The notes under the pieces were generated by a model. It worked only from the letters and a program-made list of their open reading frames with translations, made no database searches and was not told the DNA's origin. The position numbers were made by a program, and so were the translations under genes. Of a stretch of DNA of 64,000 nucleotides, positions 21,412-32,557 are shown one piece after another (the first letter of the stretch is position 1; every line of letters starts with the position of its first letter). This DNA comes from Limnanthes douglasii subsp. nivea (taxonomy: Eukaryota; Streptophyta; Magnoliopsida; Brassicales; Limnanthaceae): positions 7,028,345 to 7,092,344 of the forward strand of contig JAUPFV010000005.1 of the NCBI GenBank assembly GCA_036936605.1, read 5' to 3'.

Positions 21412-21823
21412 TGATGAGTTCAGAGATCTTTAGTGAGACTCAGGACCGAAAAATTTCGTGTGAAGGGGTCGGACTAGGGAATATTCGTATGATGTGACTG
21501 TGAACAATGAATTACTAGAAATGAAAGAGACAAAAGGAATAAATATTACAATTATTGATTAATCTTTTGCCCATTTTCTCAAAAGGGAATGTCTTTTATA
21601 TATTAAATGAGGTAGAGGGTAAAATTACATGTTTACCACCATAAGAGTAAATTTCTTACCCCGCTATTTGACTATTTATAAACAAGTTCTTGGGGACTAT
21701 CATTTAAGTCCCTCATTTCTTATGTGTGATTTACCTTAGTCCTTAGTCACTAAATACATGGACCTTGACCTTATTTGTGGGCTAAATTACATGTTACACA
21801 CCCATATTTTCCTTCTCTTATCA
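21412..21823 (-). repeat. 3' LTR of Ty3/gypsy element 1
   Basis: 412 bp, TG...CA ends, next to the polypurine tract at 21824-21838. About 30 differences from 31746-32159, including two 1-bp indels. Confidence 0.95.
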
Positions 21824-21838
21824 GTAGCCCCCCAGTCC
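21824..21838 (-). other. Polypurine tract of element 1
   Basis: Minus strand GGACTGGGGGGCTAC ending exactly at the 3' LTR start TGATAAG. The same GACTGGGGGGCTAC word precedes the LTR at 63857, so both elements belong to one clade. Confidence 0.88.
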
Positions 21839-22071
21839 ATGTGCAGTTCTCTGGACTTGGACTTGAATTGCAATTTAACGCCATTCGGATCGGATCATGC
21901 CCTACCCTGCTCGGGTACTTTGCTCTTTGAGCGAACTTTATCGGGATCGGATTTCATCGTGGTCGGATCTCGTATTCCATGGTGAGCCTTTGACTCGGAT
22001 CAGATTCTAACTTGCTAACCTCGCCCTTTGGTCAGGTTGATGTCACCTAAATAATCATTTAATGTCAGGTA

Positions 22072-22193
22072 CACGTGTTTGGTTTCGTTGTTATCGAGTC
22101 AAACGTTTTTTAGGCGGCGCAGCAATGACGAAAACGTGTCATGGTACCGTTACTTTTCACCTGTTCACCTTCTGCTCCCTTTGCCTATAAATA
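22072..22193 (+). promoter_or_regulatory. Promoter of the antisense gene in element 1
   Basis: TATAAATA at 22186-22193 in the context TTTGCCTATAAATACTC. Upstream lie a G-box CACGTG (22072-22077), an ACGTGTC word (about 22133) and ACCGTTAC (about 22147). About 100 bases of leader with TTTCTCTCTAGAGAGAG-like sequence reach the ATG at 22295. This is a normal plant promoter arrangement pointing into the element, opposite to gag-pol. Confidence 0.7.
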
Positions 22194-22294
22194 CTCAAAA
22201 TCTTTCCCTGAACAAAAGTTTCTGATTTTCTTTGAACAAAATTCTCTCTAGAGAGAGAAATTGTGCCTAAACAAAATTTCTACTTTGCCTTTTC

Positions 22295-25200
22295 ATGCCT
22301 GACAAGTTTATCAATCTAGGAAAGTATAAGCTTTGGAGGTGGTTCAACATCTCTAATCAGATCGGTGCTCGTAGCTCAACCAGTGTAAGAGAACATCCTT
22401 CCCCTGCAGAGATTTGGGAGTCTAACTTTCGAGACAATTAGGCTCTGATCCGCAAACGCTCTATCCGTCTTCCTGCATCTTCCCCCGGTCAAGCACACCC
22501 TTCAAGTGGTGGGATTGATCTTTCTGCTTCTCTAACTCCCTCGACTTTTCTTTCCCGGCCTTCCCCCTTTATCATAATGGGTGATGAGAGAGAAACACTA
22601 CCAATTAAAGAACATCGAGACCGTTCTAAACGGAAGAGATCACCTGATCCAGCCACCAAATCGGTCCGGATGAGGATCCCTTCCTCAGTACCAACTCCCC
22701 CGACAACCCACCAAGGCTCTCCTAAAAATACGCCAGACGTCAGCCCACGAAACAATTTACCAAAAGGGATTCGTCTGGAGTCGTCCCTCACTTCCATTTC
22801 AGAGGTTCAAGAGAAAGTTTCATCCGATGACCCTGAAGACGATAAGGGAGAACCTGACGTTGCGGTGATTGAGGCAGAGCCTCTTTGAGTTGTTCTTATC
22901 GATGCTCCCTTCTAGGATGGTGGCACTCTGGCTCCTCCCTCGGAACCTACAGCTGATCTTCCTCTTCACCCAGGTGAGACTTCCCTGGTAAAAAGCAAGA
23001 AGAAGAAGAAGAAGAAGAAGAGATGTCCGAGTGGAAGATATCCTGAGCGAGCATATTCGCGATCTCGAAGGCAAACATCTCTTAGCTCTGTACAAAGTGA
23101 AGTATTAGTATTTTCACTCGACGGAGGAGATCAAGTTAAGGTACCGATGGGGTATTCCTACTAATATCACCATCTGATTCCCTACTATTGGAGAGACGCC
23201 TCTGTCAGTTCGGACCAACGAGTTGGTGCTTTATACAGAGTTGATGAACGGGGGTCTTCGACTGCCCCTCGATCCTCTTCTAGCCGACTACTTCCACTTG
23301 TTCAAACTTTGTCCTTCTCAGGCCGGGGCTAACATGTGGTATACCCTTATGGCCTGTATTATGGCATCGAGGCTCTCCGGGAACGCTTATACCATAGAGC
23401 AACTTATTGTTTTTTCTGGAGTGGCTAAGAATTCTCACTATTCTTTCTACTCATTTGGTTTTTCTAGGAACCTTAAAGTGATATAGGATTTTCTAGAGGC
23501 CGACAAGAAATAGAAGCAACAATTCCTATTTATTTCCGGGTTATGGGAGACCGGATTCGAAGATTCTGAGGACCTTCCTCATCGGCTGACATTAAAATGG
23601 ACCGAACAAGGTAAGTACTCTCACCTAAAATGGACTTTTCTCATCCGAGTCTCCGTGTTTGGTAAATTCTGATTGTGTGCCTTTTTCAGCTATGAAGGGA
23701 ATTGCTAAGTCTTTTAAGCGTCATGCTAAGTCTGGTAAAGCTATCTTTGAGAAGCTGAGCATTTGGGCTGGTGAGCACTAGGACCATAAGTTCCACCAAA
23801 GTTTATGCCGATGAATTTTGCTAAGAGTAATCTGTGGCGATACGATCTTAGTGAAAAGAAGAGCGCTCGGAACTTATGGTGCCTCCTCTGAGTGATGATG
23901 TCCTTGAACTTTTGGAGCGCTTGGATAATGCAGTCTACCTCCCTACTCGAGCCCGAGCTCTGAGTCATCAAGATGCAGAAAAACCCGAGGAAGGTGAGGA
24001 AAAAAACATTGAAAAAAATGTTGGGTTTGATGACGATACTCCCGAGGCCCAAGGTGATTCCCAAGAAAAGGTACAAGTCAGTCCTCCCACAGGGGCTTCA
24101 GGTAATCATGATGATACCCAAGTAAGCTTTCCTCCGGACGTGAGGCCATTGGATCATCAACAGACAGCCCCCCTATATCCTCAGGTATTCTCTCCAGCCT
24201 CTCATCCTAAAAACATGTCAAGTGATGCTGATCACCAGGTTGAGATTAGGCCTCAAGGTCGTGTTGGTGCCACAAGGCCGCAAAAGTTCACTGCTGAGGA
24301 GAAAATGAAAAGGGTTGTTGAGAGCGGGGGGGAGGGGGGAGAGTGACAACACTAACCGTCTGAGTCTTCCACTATCCCAAAAAAAATTTATTGTTGATTC
24401 GGACTCTGGTGGAGAATTTGTCTCCACTTTAGGGGAAGGTCAAGAAGGTGGCTTTGATGAGGAAAAGAATATTTCCCTGTACTCTCCTTATTTTGACATC
24501 TATGGAAACAATTACATGGTAAACAAGTTAAACAAATTACTGCATGTTGTTTCTCTACTCAAGCGCAAAGTGAATCGTAAGGATCGCTATAAAGAAGAAG
24601 TTACCGAGAGGAGGGGAGAGGTGAAGGCTCTAACATCAGAAATCTTTGAGTTGAAGGACAAGGTGAGAGGCTTGACCGATCAGGTAGCTGAGAAAACTGA
24701 GATATCCTCTAAAGTGGAAGGCTTAGTCGTTGAGTCCGATAATCTGAAAAATGAGGTGAATGAGCTAAAGGATGAGTTAGCCAGGACATCGGAGGTGACC
24801 GCCAAGGTACAAACTCTGTCTTCTAAGTATGAATAACTAAAAAAGAGGGTCAAAGAGCTGACTGATGAATTGGCTAAGGAGAGAAAGACCTCCGATGAGC
24901 GTTTGACTACCATCACTTCCCTTAAGGCTGAATTGTCCGAGGAAAAGACCAAATTTGACGATGAAAGGGAGAAGTTCATTGCCAAATTTGACACAACGGT
25001 TGATGGTCTTCTGGAAGGCTATTGTAAAATAAAGGTATATTTTGGAACTTTTGTTCACGACATTGAGAAGCTATCAACAGAACGTGAAAGCTTGAAGAGA
25101 CACTTTGAACCTAAGAGGAAAGAAAGTCTTGATGAGTATACCGTTAAGATCGTTGTTCATCTTGAGGAGAGGGATGCTAAATTGAGGTCAGTAATGGTAA

Positions 25201-25379
25201 TGGAGATGCATGAGAGATTCCTAGACTTGCACCTTGGTAGTCTTTGGACTCGGGTCATTGAGCAGCATCGCTCCCCTAGAGTATCCGTGGAGGATCCTGA
25301 ATCCAGTGAAGACTCAAAGAGCTCTTTGTCGGACTCTGATTCTCCTACTGGTAGTAAAGGAAATTCTGCATCCGACTAG
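22295..25379 (+). pseudogene. Antisense accessory gene of element 1 (PLDP-domain, coiled coil)
   Basis: Runs against gag-pol between integrase and 3' LTR. N-terminal part 22295-22888 (MPDKFINLGKYKLW..., one stop) is rich in Ser, Pro and charges, followed by an (AAG)n lysine run near 23000. The globular part at 23223-23486 has LRLPLDPLLADYFHLFKLCP and NMWYTLMACIMASRL. An intron is predicted at 23611-23689 (GTAAGT...TTTTTCAG, phase 1), then KAIFEKLSIWAGEH. 23876-25379 gives an acidic region and a long heptad coiled coil (KDKVRGLTDQVAEKTEI, ELKDELARTSE), ending in an acidic Ser tail SSEDSKSSLSDSDSPTGSK. Frame changes occur near 23100, 23800 and a G-run at 24325; one stop at 24834. The fold resembles the plant-transposon/gag-like N-domain seen in other Tat extra ORFs; function unknown. 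Confidence 0.82.
23611..23689 (+). other. Predicted intron in the antisense gene of element 1
   Basis: 79 bp; donor ACAAG/GTAAGT, acceptor GCCTTTTTCAG/C. Removal joins LKWTEQ to AMKGIAKSFKR in one frame (phase 1). The homologous gene in element 2 has a donor at the same protein position and phase. Confidence 0.72.
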
Positions 25380-25570
25380 CCTGTATTGGGTAGTTCTTAT
25401 CTTGTTAACCTTTTTTTTATGATCCCTGCAACAAAAAACTTTTAGTGTAATATTTATCTTGTTATTAGGATTTTTAGTGATACATTATTAGTGTGATGTT
25501 TTGCTCAATTTTTTTCCACTTCATATGTTTCTTACTGTGATTAAATGTTGAGTTAAAACAAATTTGGTTC

Positions 25571-25700
25571 ATATTTTTAGTTCAAAAAGATGAACTTTCT
25601 GGTCCAAACTTCTTTGAAATGTGTTTTGAGTTCAAAAAGATGAACTTTCTAGTCCAAACTTCTTTGGAGTATGTTTTGAGTTCAAAAAGATGGACTTAGT
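25571..25700. repeat. 50-bp tandem repeat, 2.4 units
   Basis: GAGTTCAAAAAGATGAACTT recurs at exactly 50-bp spacing (TTCAAAAAGA at 25581, 25631 and 25681). AGTTCAAAAAGATGAACTT is itself palindromic (AGTTCA...TGAACT). It lies between the converging 3' ends of the antisense gene and of pol. Confidence 0.9.
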
Positions 25701-25854
25701 CTAGTTTTTAAAGAAGGCAATAATATTTGATATATAAGCCGGCTATTTAGGCACCTCATTAAAACCTTCCTACGCCACCAGGGTAGGATAGAGAATGCTA
25801 CCGGAACTTATATAGACTGTTAAAGAAAATATTTACATATCACTCAATCAAACT

Positions 25855-26990
25855 AGATAAGCTTTTAGGTGCTCAATTCCATGAATAGGGAAGATCTCTT
25901 CCTTCTTTATCTTTCAATCTGTATGTCCCCGGTTTCAACTTCCTTGTGATTTTGTATGGACCTTCCCAGTTTGGGGCGAGTTTTCCAAGTCTCTTGTCTA
26001 TTGTGTGCATGAACACTTTTCTTAGGACCCTGTCCCCCACCTCAAATTCTCTTCTTCTAACCTTTGACGAATAACGGCTTCTCATTAAGGTTTGATAGTG
26101 TAAGGAATTCAGTTGTGCCCTTCTTCTATTTTCTTCTATCAGGTCAAGCTCTGTGCGTTTTCCTTTGTCATTCCCCTCCTCAGAATGCTCACTCAATCAG
26201 AAAGATGGGACCATTGTTTCTGATGGCACCACTGCATCCATTCTGTATACAAGCGCGAAAGATGACTCGTGTGTTGTTGTCCGAAGAGTAGTCTTGTAAG
26301 CCCATAACACTTCTTGTAGGTAGTCCGGCCCCTTCCCTACTTTACCCTCCAAATTATTTCTTAGACCGTGCAAGACTATTCGATTGGTTACTTCAACCTG
26401 ACCGTTTGCTTGGGGGTGGAACGGTGTCGAGAAATATTTTTGTATCCCTTTGGAAGCGTAGAAAGTTCTCATTTAACTATTGTCAAACTATGAGCCGTTA
26501 TCCATCGTAATCTTCCTGGGTACACCAAAGCAGCAACAGATGTTAGAGATAATTAATTTGATCACATCTTGCACCCTCGTTCCTGCTAATGGTTCTGCCT
26601 CCACCCACTTGAAAAAATAGTCCACGGCAACGATGATTGTTTGACACCCCCCTGAAGCCATAAGAACCGGTCCGAACAGATCTATTCCCCATCAATCGAA
26701 AGGGAGAGATTCTGATATTGACTCTAGCGGTACCCCAAGTAAGTGAATCGAATTAGCAAACCGCTGACAAGTGTCACATTTTTGCACTAACTATTTGGCG
26801 TCCGCCGAGATGGTCAGCCAATAGTATCCTTCCAGAAGAACTATTCATATCAGTGTTTTGTATCCGCAGTGCGTAGATCCTTCGCCATCGTGCAGTTCGG
26901 AGTGTATTAGTTGTGATTCATCCTTCCCTAGACAGCGAAGTAAGGGACGATTAAAATATCGTTTATACTGCACATCTCTGAGGACTACGT
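25855..26990 (-). pseudogene. Integrase of element 1, decayed
   Basis: Minus strand, largely one frame with stops. N-terminal zinc-binding remains lie at about 26880-26770. Catalytic core: GIDLFGPVLMASGG with VAVDYFFKWVEAEPL (first Asp), ITMDNGS (second Asp), and HPQANGQVEVTNR (Glu); all three catalytic residues are kept, but stops follow DNGS and FDNS. The C-terminal part at 26196-25873 has EFEVGDRVLRKVF and APNWEGPYKITRKL, ending near SWN with a small frameshift before EHLKAY. Known role: inserts element DNA into the nuclear genome. The N-terminal end of the integrase is less clear. Confidence 0.88.
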
Positions 26991-27255
26991 ATCTGTAGGC
27001 CTTGAAGCATATTCTCTTGGCTCTAACTTTGTCAATGGGCAGTGTGTCATGGACTAAAAAATCTTGTATTTCGCTTCTCTAGTCTTTTGTTAAGGCTGTG
27101 GATATCTGGAACACTTCGATTGTACCTTCCTTTGCTTCGGATCCCTTGGTTATAGACGGATTTTCTTGAGTCACTATCCATGGGTATTCCTCTGAGTAAG
27201 ATGTCTTGGCCAAGGAATCAGCCACTGGGTTTCCTGCCCTGTGAACGTGTTCAAA

Positions 27256-28900
27256 TCAGACATCTTCGAACTCCAAGGCTAAAGCTTTCAAAATTCCCAG
27301 ATACTTCACCAGATGATCTTTTCTTGCTTCTGAAAGTCTGAGGGCATGGTTGACCAGAAGTTGAGAATCGCTGATGAACTTGACCCATTTAGCCCCAAAA
27401 ATCTTTACAAGTCGTAATCCGGCCAGGGCTGCCTCGTACTCTGCCTCGTTATTTGATGCTTGAAACCCGAGTCGAATTTCTTGATACATTGCAATGCCAT
27501 CCCAGGAAGTTAATTGCACACCTGCTCCGCATCCGGATGAGCTGGAACCCCCATCGGTTCGGACTTGCCACTCAGAGTCAGATTTTTCTTCTTCCATGTC
27601 CACAACATCCCTGTCAGAATGAAATTCCACTAAGGAATCAGCTAGCGTATGTGCTTTATTCGCAGTTCGTGGTTCGAACTCGATATCGAGATCCCCGATT
27701 TTACCGACCACTTAGTCATCCTTCCGGACACATCGGGTCTTTGTAACATATCTTTCAAAGGAAAAGATATCCGTACCACCACCATATGAGCTTGGAAGTA
27801 GGGCCTCATCTTTCGAGCTGATGTTACTAGAGCAAGTGCTAGCTTTTCTAACTTAATGTATCTCCTTACTACATCTAAAAGGCTTTTGCTTACGTAATAA
27901 AATGGTCTTGGGAAGCTTGATTCTTCTCGGACTAAAACGAAGCTGACTGCGAAGTTGGACACTGCTAAGTATAGGAACAACTTCTCCTCCGGATTCGGCT
28001 TTTTCAGTATTTCCAGTGATGAAAGATGTTGTTTGATTTGATTGAAAGCATCGGAACATTCTTGAGGCCAGTCGAATCGGTTTTCTTTCCTTAGCACCTA
28101 GAAGAAAAGGGCACACTTATCCGACGACCTGGATATAAATCTGTTTAAAGCAGCCAACCTCCCAGTTAAAATTTGCACCTCTTTGATAGTTCTAGGAGGA
28201 TCCATAGTACATAAGGCATTTAACTGCACCGGATCTGCTTCGATGCCCTGCTCACTGACTATGTAACCTAAGAACTTTCCAGATTTTACTCCAAACGTGC
28301 ATTTTTCCGGGTTCAACTTGAGATTTATTTTAGCCAGATTGGCAAAAGTTTCTTCTAGGTGAGCCAAATGATCTTCATCTCTTAGGCTTTTAACTAGCAT
28401 GTCATCAATATAAACTTTCACATTTCTCCCAATCTGACTTTCGAACGCCTTGTTCACTAACCGTTGGTATGTTGCCCCCGCGTTCTTTTGTCCGAATGGC
28501 ATGACTTGGTAGCAATGTAGACCTCTTCCAATGATGAAAGTCGTGCTCTCTTGATCCCTCGGGTCCGTCCATAAAGGAAAGTAAACGATTTCTGAATGTC
28601 GAATCCACCAGTTAATCTATTCTTGGGACCGGGAAAGGATCTTTAGGGCCTATTCAAATCAGTATAGTCTACACACATCCGTCATTTGTCGTTCTTCATC
28701 TTTACTAAGACTGGGTTGGCTGTCCATAACGGATATTACGATTCGCGGATGTGGCCCACTTTCATTAAGCGGTCTACTTCTGCCATTATCGCTTCAGTTT
28801 TCTCTTGGGAAAAAGATCTTCGCTTCTGAATGCTCGGTCGAACACTATTCCGAATAGCCAATCTGTGACAGATGACTTCTTCTGGTACTCCTGTAACGTC
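27256..28900 (-). pseudogene. Reverse transcriptase and RNase H of element 1, decayed
   Basis: RT from about 28760: MPFGQKNAGATYQRLVNKAF, then VYIDDMLVKS (catalytic YIDD intact) and LKLNPEKCTFGVKSGKFLGY at 28502-28098; thumb and connection with SGRMTKWSV at 28097-27642. RNase H at 27711-27256: VRTDGGSSSSGCGAGV, NNEAEYEAALAGLRL and FISDSQLLVN carry the first Asp, Glu and second Asp of the active site. The pieces sit in three frames, so two or three frameshifts separate them. In intact elements these make the DNA copy and remove the RNA template. Confidence 0.92.
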
Positions 28901-29107
28901 TTATGTACACCACGCAAACATATGTAATTTGGTTGAAAGAAATCTGATTAAGCTTTCTTTTACCTCATGCGATAATTTTGTTCCTATCTTAAGAATTTTT
29001 CCAGGGCCAAATGCATGATCCTCGAAGCCTTCATCAGGGGTCATGAACCCAGGGGACTCCCTCGGATCATCAACAGGATCGGAATCTGAAGGAGGCCCCT
29101 CTGACAA

Positions 29108-29596
29108 CTATTCTTTTTTGGATCCGACCCCTTTCAACTGCGTGGGGGCCAGCGCCGCTTTGTAGCATTCTCTAGCCATTTTCTGACTTGATCTTACAGT
29201 TGCGATGTTACTTCCCACTACGTACTTCAAACATTGGTGGACCATGGACGGCACGGCATACATTTTAGACAACCATGACCTTCCGAAGATGGCATTGTAC
29301 GATGTGGGTGCATCTACCACGATGCACAGTACCGTCACTATTTTCTTGAATGGTCCCCTGCCCAGCTCTACCCTTCCCTCGAACTCTCCGAAGACGTCTA
29401 TGGTCGCACCGGTAAATCCCACTATAGTCCTATCGAATTGTATGATAGTTGGAGGATTGGTTATCTTGTTGTAGGTTGTCATGAACATAATGTTGGTGGA
29501 ACTCCCCGTGTCAATCAAAAAATTTCTTATCTCGTTTCCAGCAATCTCTGCTCCGATTACCACTGCATCTTCATGCAGACCAGCAACTTCCCTCAT
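29108..29596 (-). pseudogene. Aspartic protease of element 1
   Basis: Retropepsin domain: AGNEIRNFLIDTGSSTNIMF holds the catalytic DTG (DTGSS). It is followed by IVGFTGATIDVFGE, VVDAPTSYNAIFGRSWLSKM (flap and helix typical of plant Ty3/gypsy) and MVHQCLKYVVG. 162 residues are open without interruption. In frame with the gag pieces upstream. It would cut the Gag-Pol polyprotein. Confidence 0.9.
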
Positions 29597-29665
29597 GTCG
29601 TCATCCTCAAAGCAAATGATTGGTGATGGATTCCGGTAAAGTTGCTATGAGGAACCCGCTTCTAA

Positions 29666-31669
29666 CTACGTTGCCAAACTAACGATATATCTCTTCCTTG
29701 AGTAGTTTGATATTCCTGCAACTGTATCTCCCCCAAAAATGGTTAACGACTCAAAAAATGAACATAACTCACTAAACTTTCCTCTCGGGATTGACTCTTC
29801 AACCATGTTTACACTATTCTTGCCCGGCTTCGGATCAAGATACACCGTTGCCACATCAAAGGCATCTAGAAATTCTTCTTCAATCACATGATAAATCATC
29901 ACGGTATCGTCTTTCCTTGGAGCGACTTCTTGTTTCGGTACCACCGCGGTATTCTTTTTAACAAAGTCAACCAACTTTCCATTTTATATCAAGTATTGGA
30001 CTTCTTTCTTCAAAGCCACACAATCCTTAGTATGATGCCCGATGTCATCATGGAACTGGCAGTATTTGTTCTTTCTGTGCTCCCTCGGACTCTAAAGAGG
30101 AAAAGATTTATGGAAGTGCGCATTTGCACATGCCTTTTCAAAGATAGTGGAGACACACTCAGTTAATTCAGCGTAATGAGCTGGGCGGACCCACTTATTT
30201 GAAGCTGGTCTGACATATAGTTGAACTGCCTGACCTGTCTGGTGATATTGTTGGTTCTGAGCCACCGTTGAGGGGTCTGGTTCTTTGCTTGAACTGTCTG
30301 TGCCCGTGGCCGGACAGTCGTGGTAGGTTGGGAAGCCTGAGGTCGGACATTCACTGTTGTCGTACTCACTCTGGCTAAGTTTGGATCGTGATAAAATTGA
30401 GACATGGATTCTATCTCTGAGGCCCTCGTTTCCTCAACTAAGATTCTTTTTTCTATCTGATCCAACAAAGCTCCAAACGCCATTGCTTGTGTTTCTGCAA
30501 CATTATCCTTCATTACCCCCCGGAAGAAGACCCATGCGGAAGGCAGCCAATGCAACTTTGTCCTCACAATACTTCATGTCCGTCTTGACTTGGATGAATC
30601 GCTTGGTATATTCTTTCAAACTCTCTCCGATCTTTTGTTGACAATAGATGATGGTGTCTCTGTTGGCACGAAATTTCTTGCTTTTGACGAAGTGTTTTTC
30701 GAACATACTCCAGAACATATCAAAATTATTTATACACCATTGAGGCATTCGGTTGTACCACTTAGAAGCGGCGTTCTTGAACGTCTAAGAGAAAGCTCTA
30801 CACAGAAACTTGTCGTCATCATCGTAGTTAATCATGAAATTCTTGAATAGTTCAATATGGTTGTCAGGATCCTGTGTCCCATCAAACTTCTCTAGCTTGG
30901 AAATATCAAACCACTTAGAAAGATGCCCAGAAATGATTTATGGGGGGAGAGGTGACGACCTCCAATTATGTCCGACCTTGTACGTACTTCCCCCCGGACC
31001 ATCATTAGCGGCAGGGTACAATCTTTCCTCGGTTGGAGAAGTAAAATGGTTACTGACTTTGTAATCTTGGTGATAGCTGTCGGACTGAGTTTGCTTCCGA
31101 GTAGTAACATGGTCCTCGGAGTGCATTTTTCTTTTGCCAGCATCATCTTTCTTTCTCGAATCATTCCTCCTCCAGCTAGTCCGATGAGTGTGTTTATGCT
31201 TCCTCGGATCTTTGTGTCTTTGATCCACCTTATACCTTGAGTCAGTCTCCGAAGAGGAAGAATTATCAGAGCTCAATGAGGTATATTCTCTAGACTCGGA
31301 CAACTCATACTGTTGCTCGGATCTAGCACGTCTTTTAGAATGCCGATGGATTTTCCTGAGTCGGTTCTCTTTGGGTATAACAGTATATTGGATGTGGTCA
31401 GCCTCGACTTTTTCTTGTCAGACCTCGGATCTGACCCTTTTAGTGCTCGCCACCATAGCATCCCTTTCAGCATTTAACCTTTCGATGTCTTCTAACAACT
31501 CTTTTCGTCTGGCGACCAAAACGGACTCCTCTAAAAGTTCTTCCACATACCGATTCGGGGCATTGCCTTCGTTTGTGACCTGTTCTTCCATCAGATGGTC
31601 TCCAGATTCGATACCAACTAAATCTGTAATCGGATTAGTCTCGATCTCTCCATGAGTTTGTGTATCCAT
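29666..31669 (-). pseudogene. Gag of element 1, decayed
   Basis: Start at ATG 31669 (MDTQTHGEIETN); an in-frame TTG lies 24 bases upstream. The N-terminal 500 residues are charged and Ser/Arg-rich (SLSSDNSSSSETDSRY). The retrotransposon Gag core lies at 30748-30503: FEKHFVKSKKFRANRDTIIY, LKEYTKRFIQVKT and VALAAFRMGLLPG. A zinc-finger variant CQFHDDIGHHTKDC (CX2HX4HX4C) at about 30050-30010 precedes VALKKEVQYLI. Most pieces share one frame, with a shift around 30500-30570 and several stops. Intact Gag would form the particle in the cytoplasm. Confidence 0.88.
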
Positions 31670-31727
31670 AATGTTTTTGCTTTTAGTTTTCAAAGTTTTA
31701 GAAAATTAATTCTCGGTACTAAACGGT

Positions 31728-31744
31728 TCCCATAGACGGCGCCA
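31728..31744 (-). other. Primer binding site of element 1
   Basis: Minus strand TGGCGCCGTCTATGGGA, one base inside the 5' LTR edge. TGGCGCCGT sites are common in plant Tat/Athila-type Ty3/gypsy elements. I do not assign the tRNA. Confidence 0.8.
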
Positions 31745-31745
31745 C

Positions 31746-32159
31746 TGATGAGCTCAGAGAATCTTTAGTGAGACTCGGGATCGAAGAATTTCGTGTGAAG
31801 GGGTTGGACTAGGGAATATTCGTATGATGTGACTGTGAACAGTGAATTACTAGAAATGAAAGTGACAAAAGGAATAAATGTTGCAAGTATTGATTAATCA
31901 TTGGCCCATTTTTCCAAAAGGGAATGTCCTTTATATAGTAAATGAGGTAGAGGGTTAAATTACATGTTTACCACCATAAGAGTGGATTTCTTAACCCCAC
32001 TATTTGGCTATTTACAAACAAGTTCTTGGGGACTATCATTTAAGTCTCTCATTTCTTATGTGTGCTTTACATTAGTCCTTGGTCACTAAATACATGGACC
32101 TTGACCTCATTTGTGGGCTAAATTACATGTTAAACACCCATATTTTCCTTCCCTTATCA
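31746..32159 (-). repeat. 5' LTR of Ty3/gypsy element 1
   Basis: 414 bp, TGATGAGCTC...CCCTTATCA, followed by target duplication ATGAG at 32160-32164. Confidence 0.95.
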
Positions 32160-32175
32160 ATGAGGTTGTTAATAT

Positions 32176-32552
32176 TGATAGTTCCAAATATTTCTTAGTA
32201 TGGTTATGTGTCTAAGATTTTTTTGGATAAGAATTTTTAAACAGAGAAACACCGGAAAGCTACAGAGAGAAGTTGACAAAAGTAGTAATAAAATAATAAA
32301 TGTTCATAATTTCCCAAAAAGGGGAGGTTGCTTTATATAGTATAAGTGGTGAGCCCAAAAAACCATATGACTAACCCATTTAAGGTCATTCCATCATATT
32401 ATTTTACTAATATCAACCATAATTATTATTTATCACACAAAACACCATAGATGTTACATATTTGTTGGGCTTCTTTTACAAAACTTTATAAAACCAAATT
32501 ACCCCCTATTTAGCTGATCTCACTATTAATCCAAAAATTATTTCCCTTATCA
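32176..32552 (-). mobile_element. Solo LTR with target duplication
   Basis: 377 bp, TGATAGTTCC...CCCTTATCA with TG...CA ends and a perfect duplication AATAT (32171-32175 and 32553-32557). Ends resemble those of element 1, but the body is a different family. A CTTTATATAG word lies mid-LTR. Orientation is inferred from the TTATCA end shared with the minus-strand elements. Confidence 0.88.
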
Positions 32553-32557
32553 AATAT

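Larger units (their letters stand above)
21412..32159 (-). mobile_element. Complete Ty3/gypsy LTR retrotransposon (Tat-like) with antisense extra gene
   Basis: 10,748 bp, minus strand. LTRs 21412-21823 and 31746-32159 (TGATGAG...CTTATCA), target duplication ATGAG on both sides (21407-21411 and 32160-32164). The primer site lies inside the right LTR and the polypurine tract inside the left LTR. Order on minus: gag (from 31669), protease, RT, RNase H, integrase (to about 25860), the order of Ty3/gypsy. An extra gene runs in the opposite direction (plus strand 22295-25379) between integrase and the 3' LTR, a known layout in Tat-lineage elements. By eye the LTRs differ at about 30 of 413 positions, so the insertion is old. 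Gag-pol is mainly in one frame with several stops and a few frameshifts. Confidence 0.95.

Noticed and set aside
22998..23022. AAG microsatellite as an independent feature
   Set aside because: It encodes the lysine run of the antisense gene and is short; reported there.
24322..24345. G-rich run as a G-quadruplex regulatory element
   Set aside because: Only two long G runs in a decayed coding region at a frameshift; homopolymer slippage is the simpler reading.
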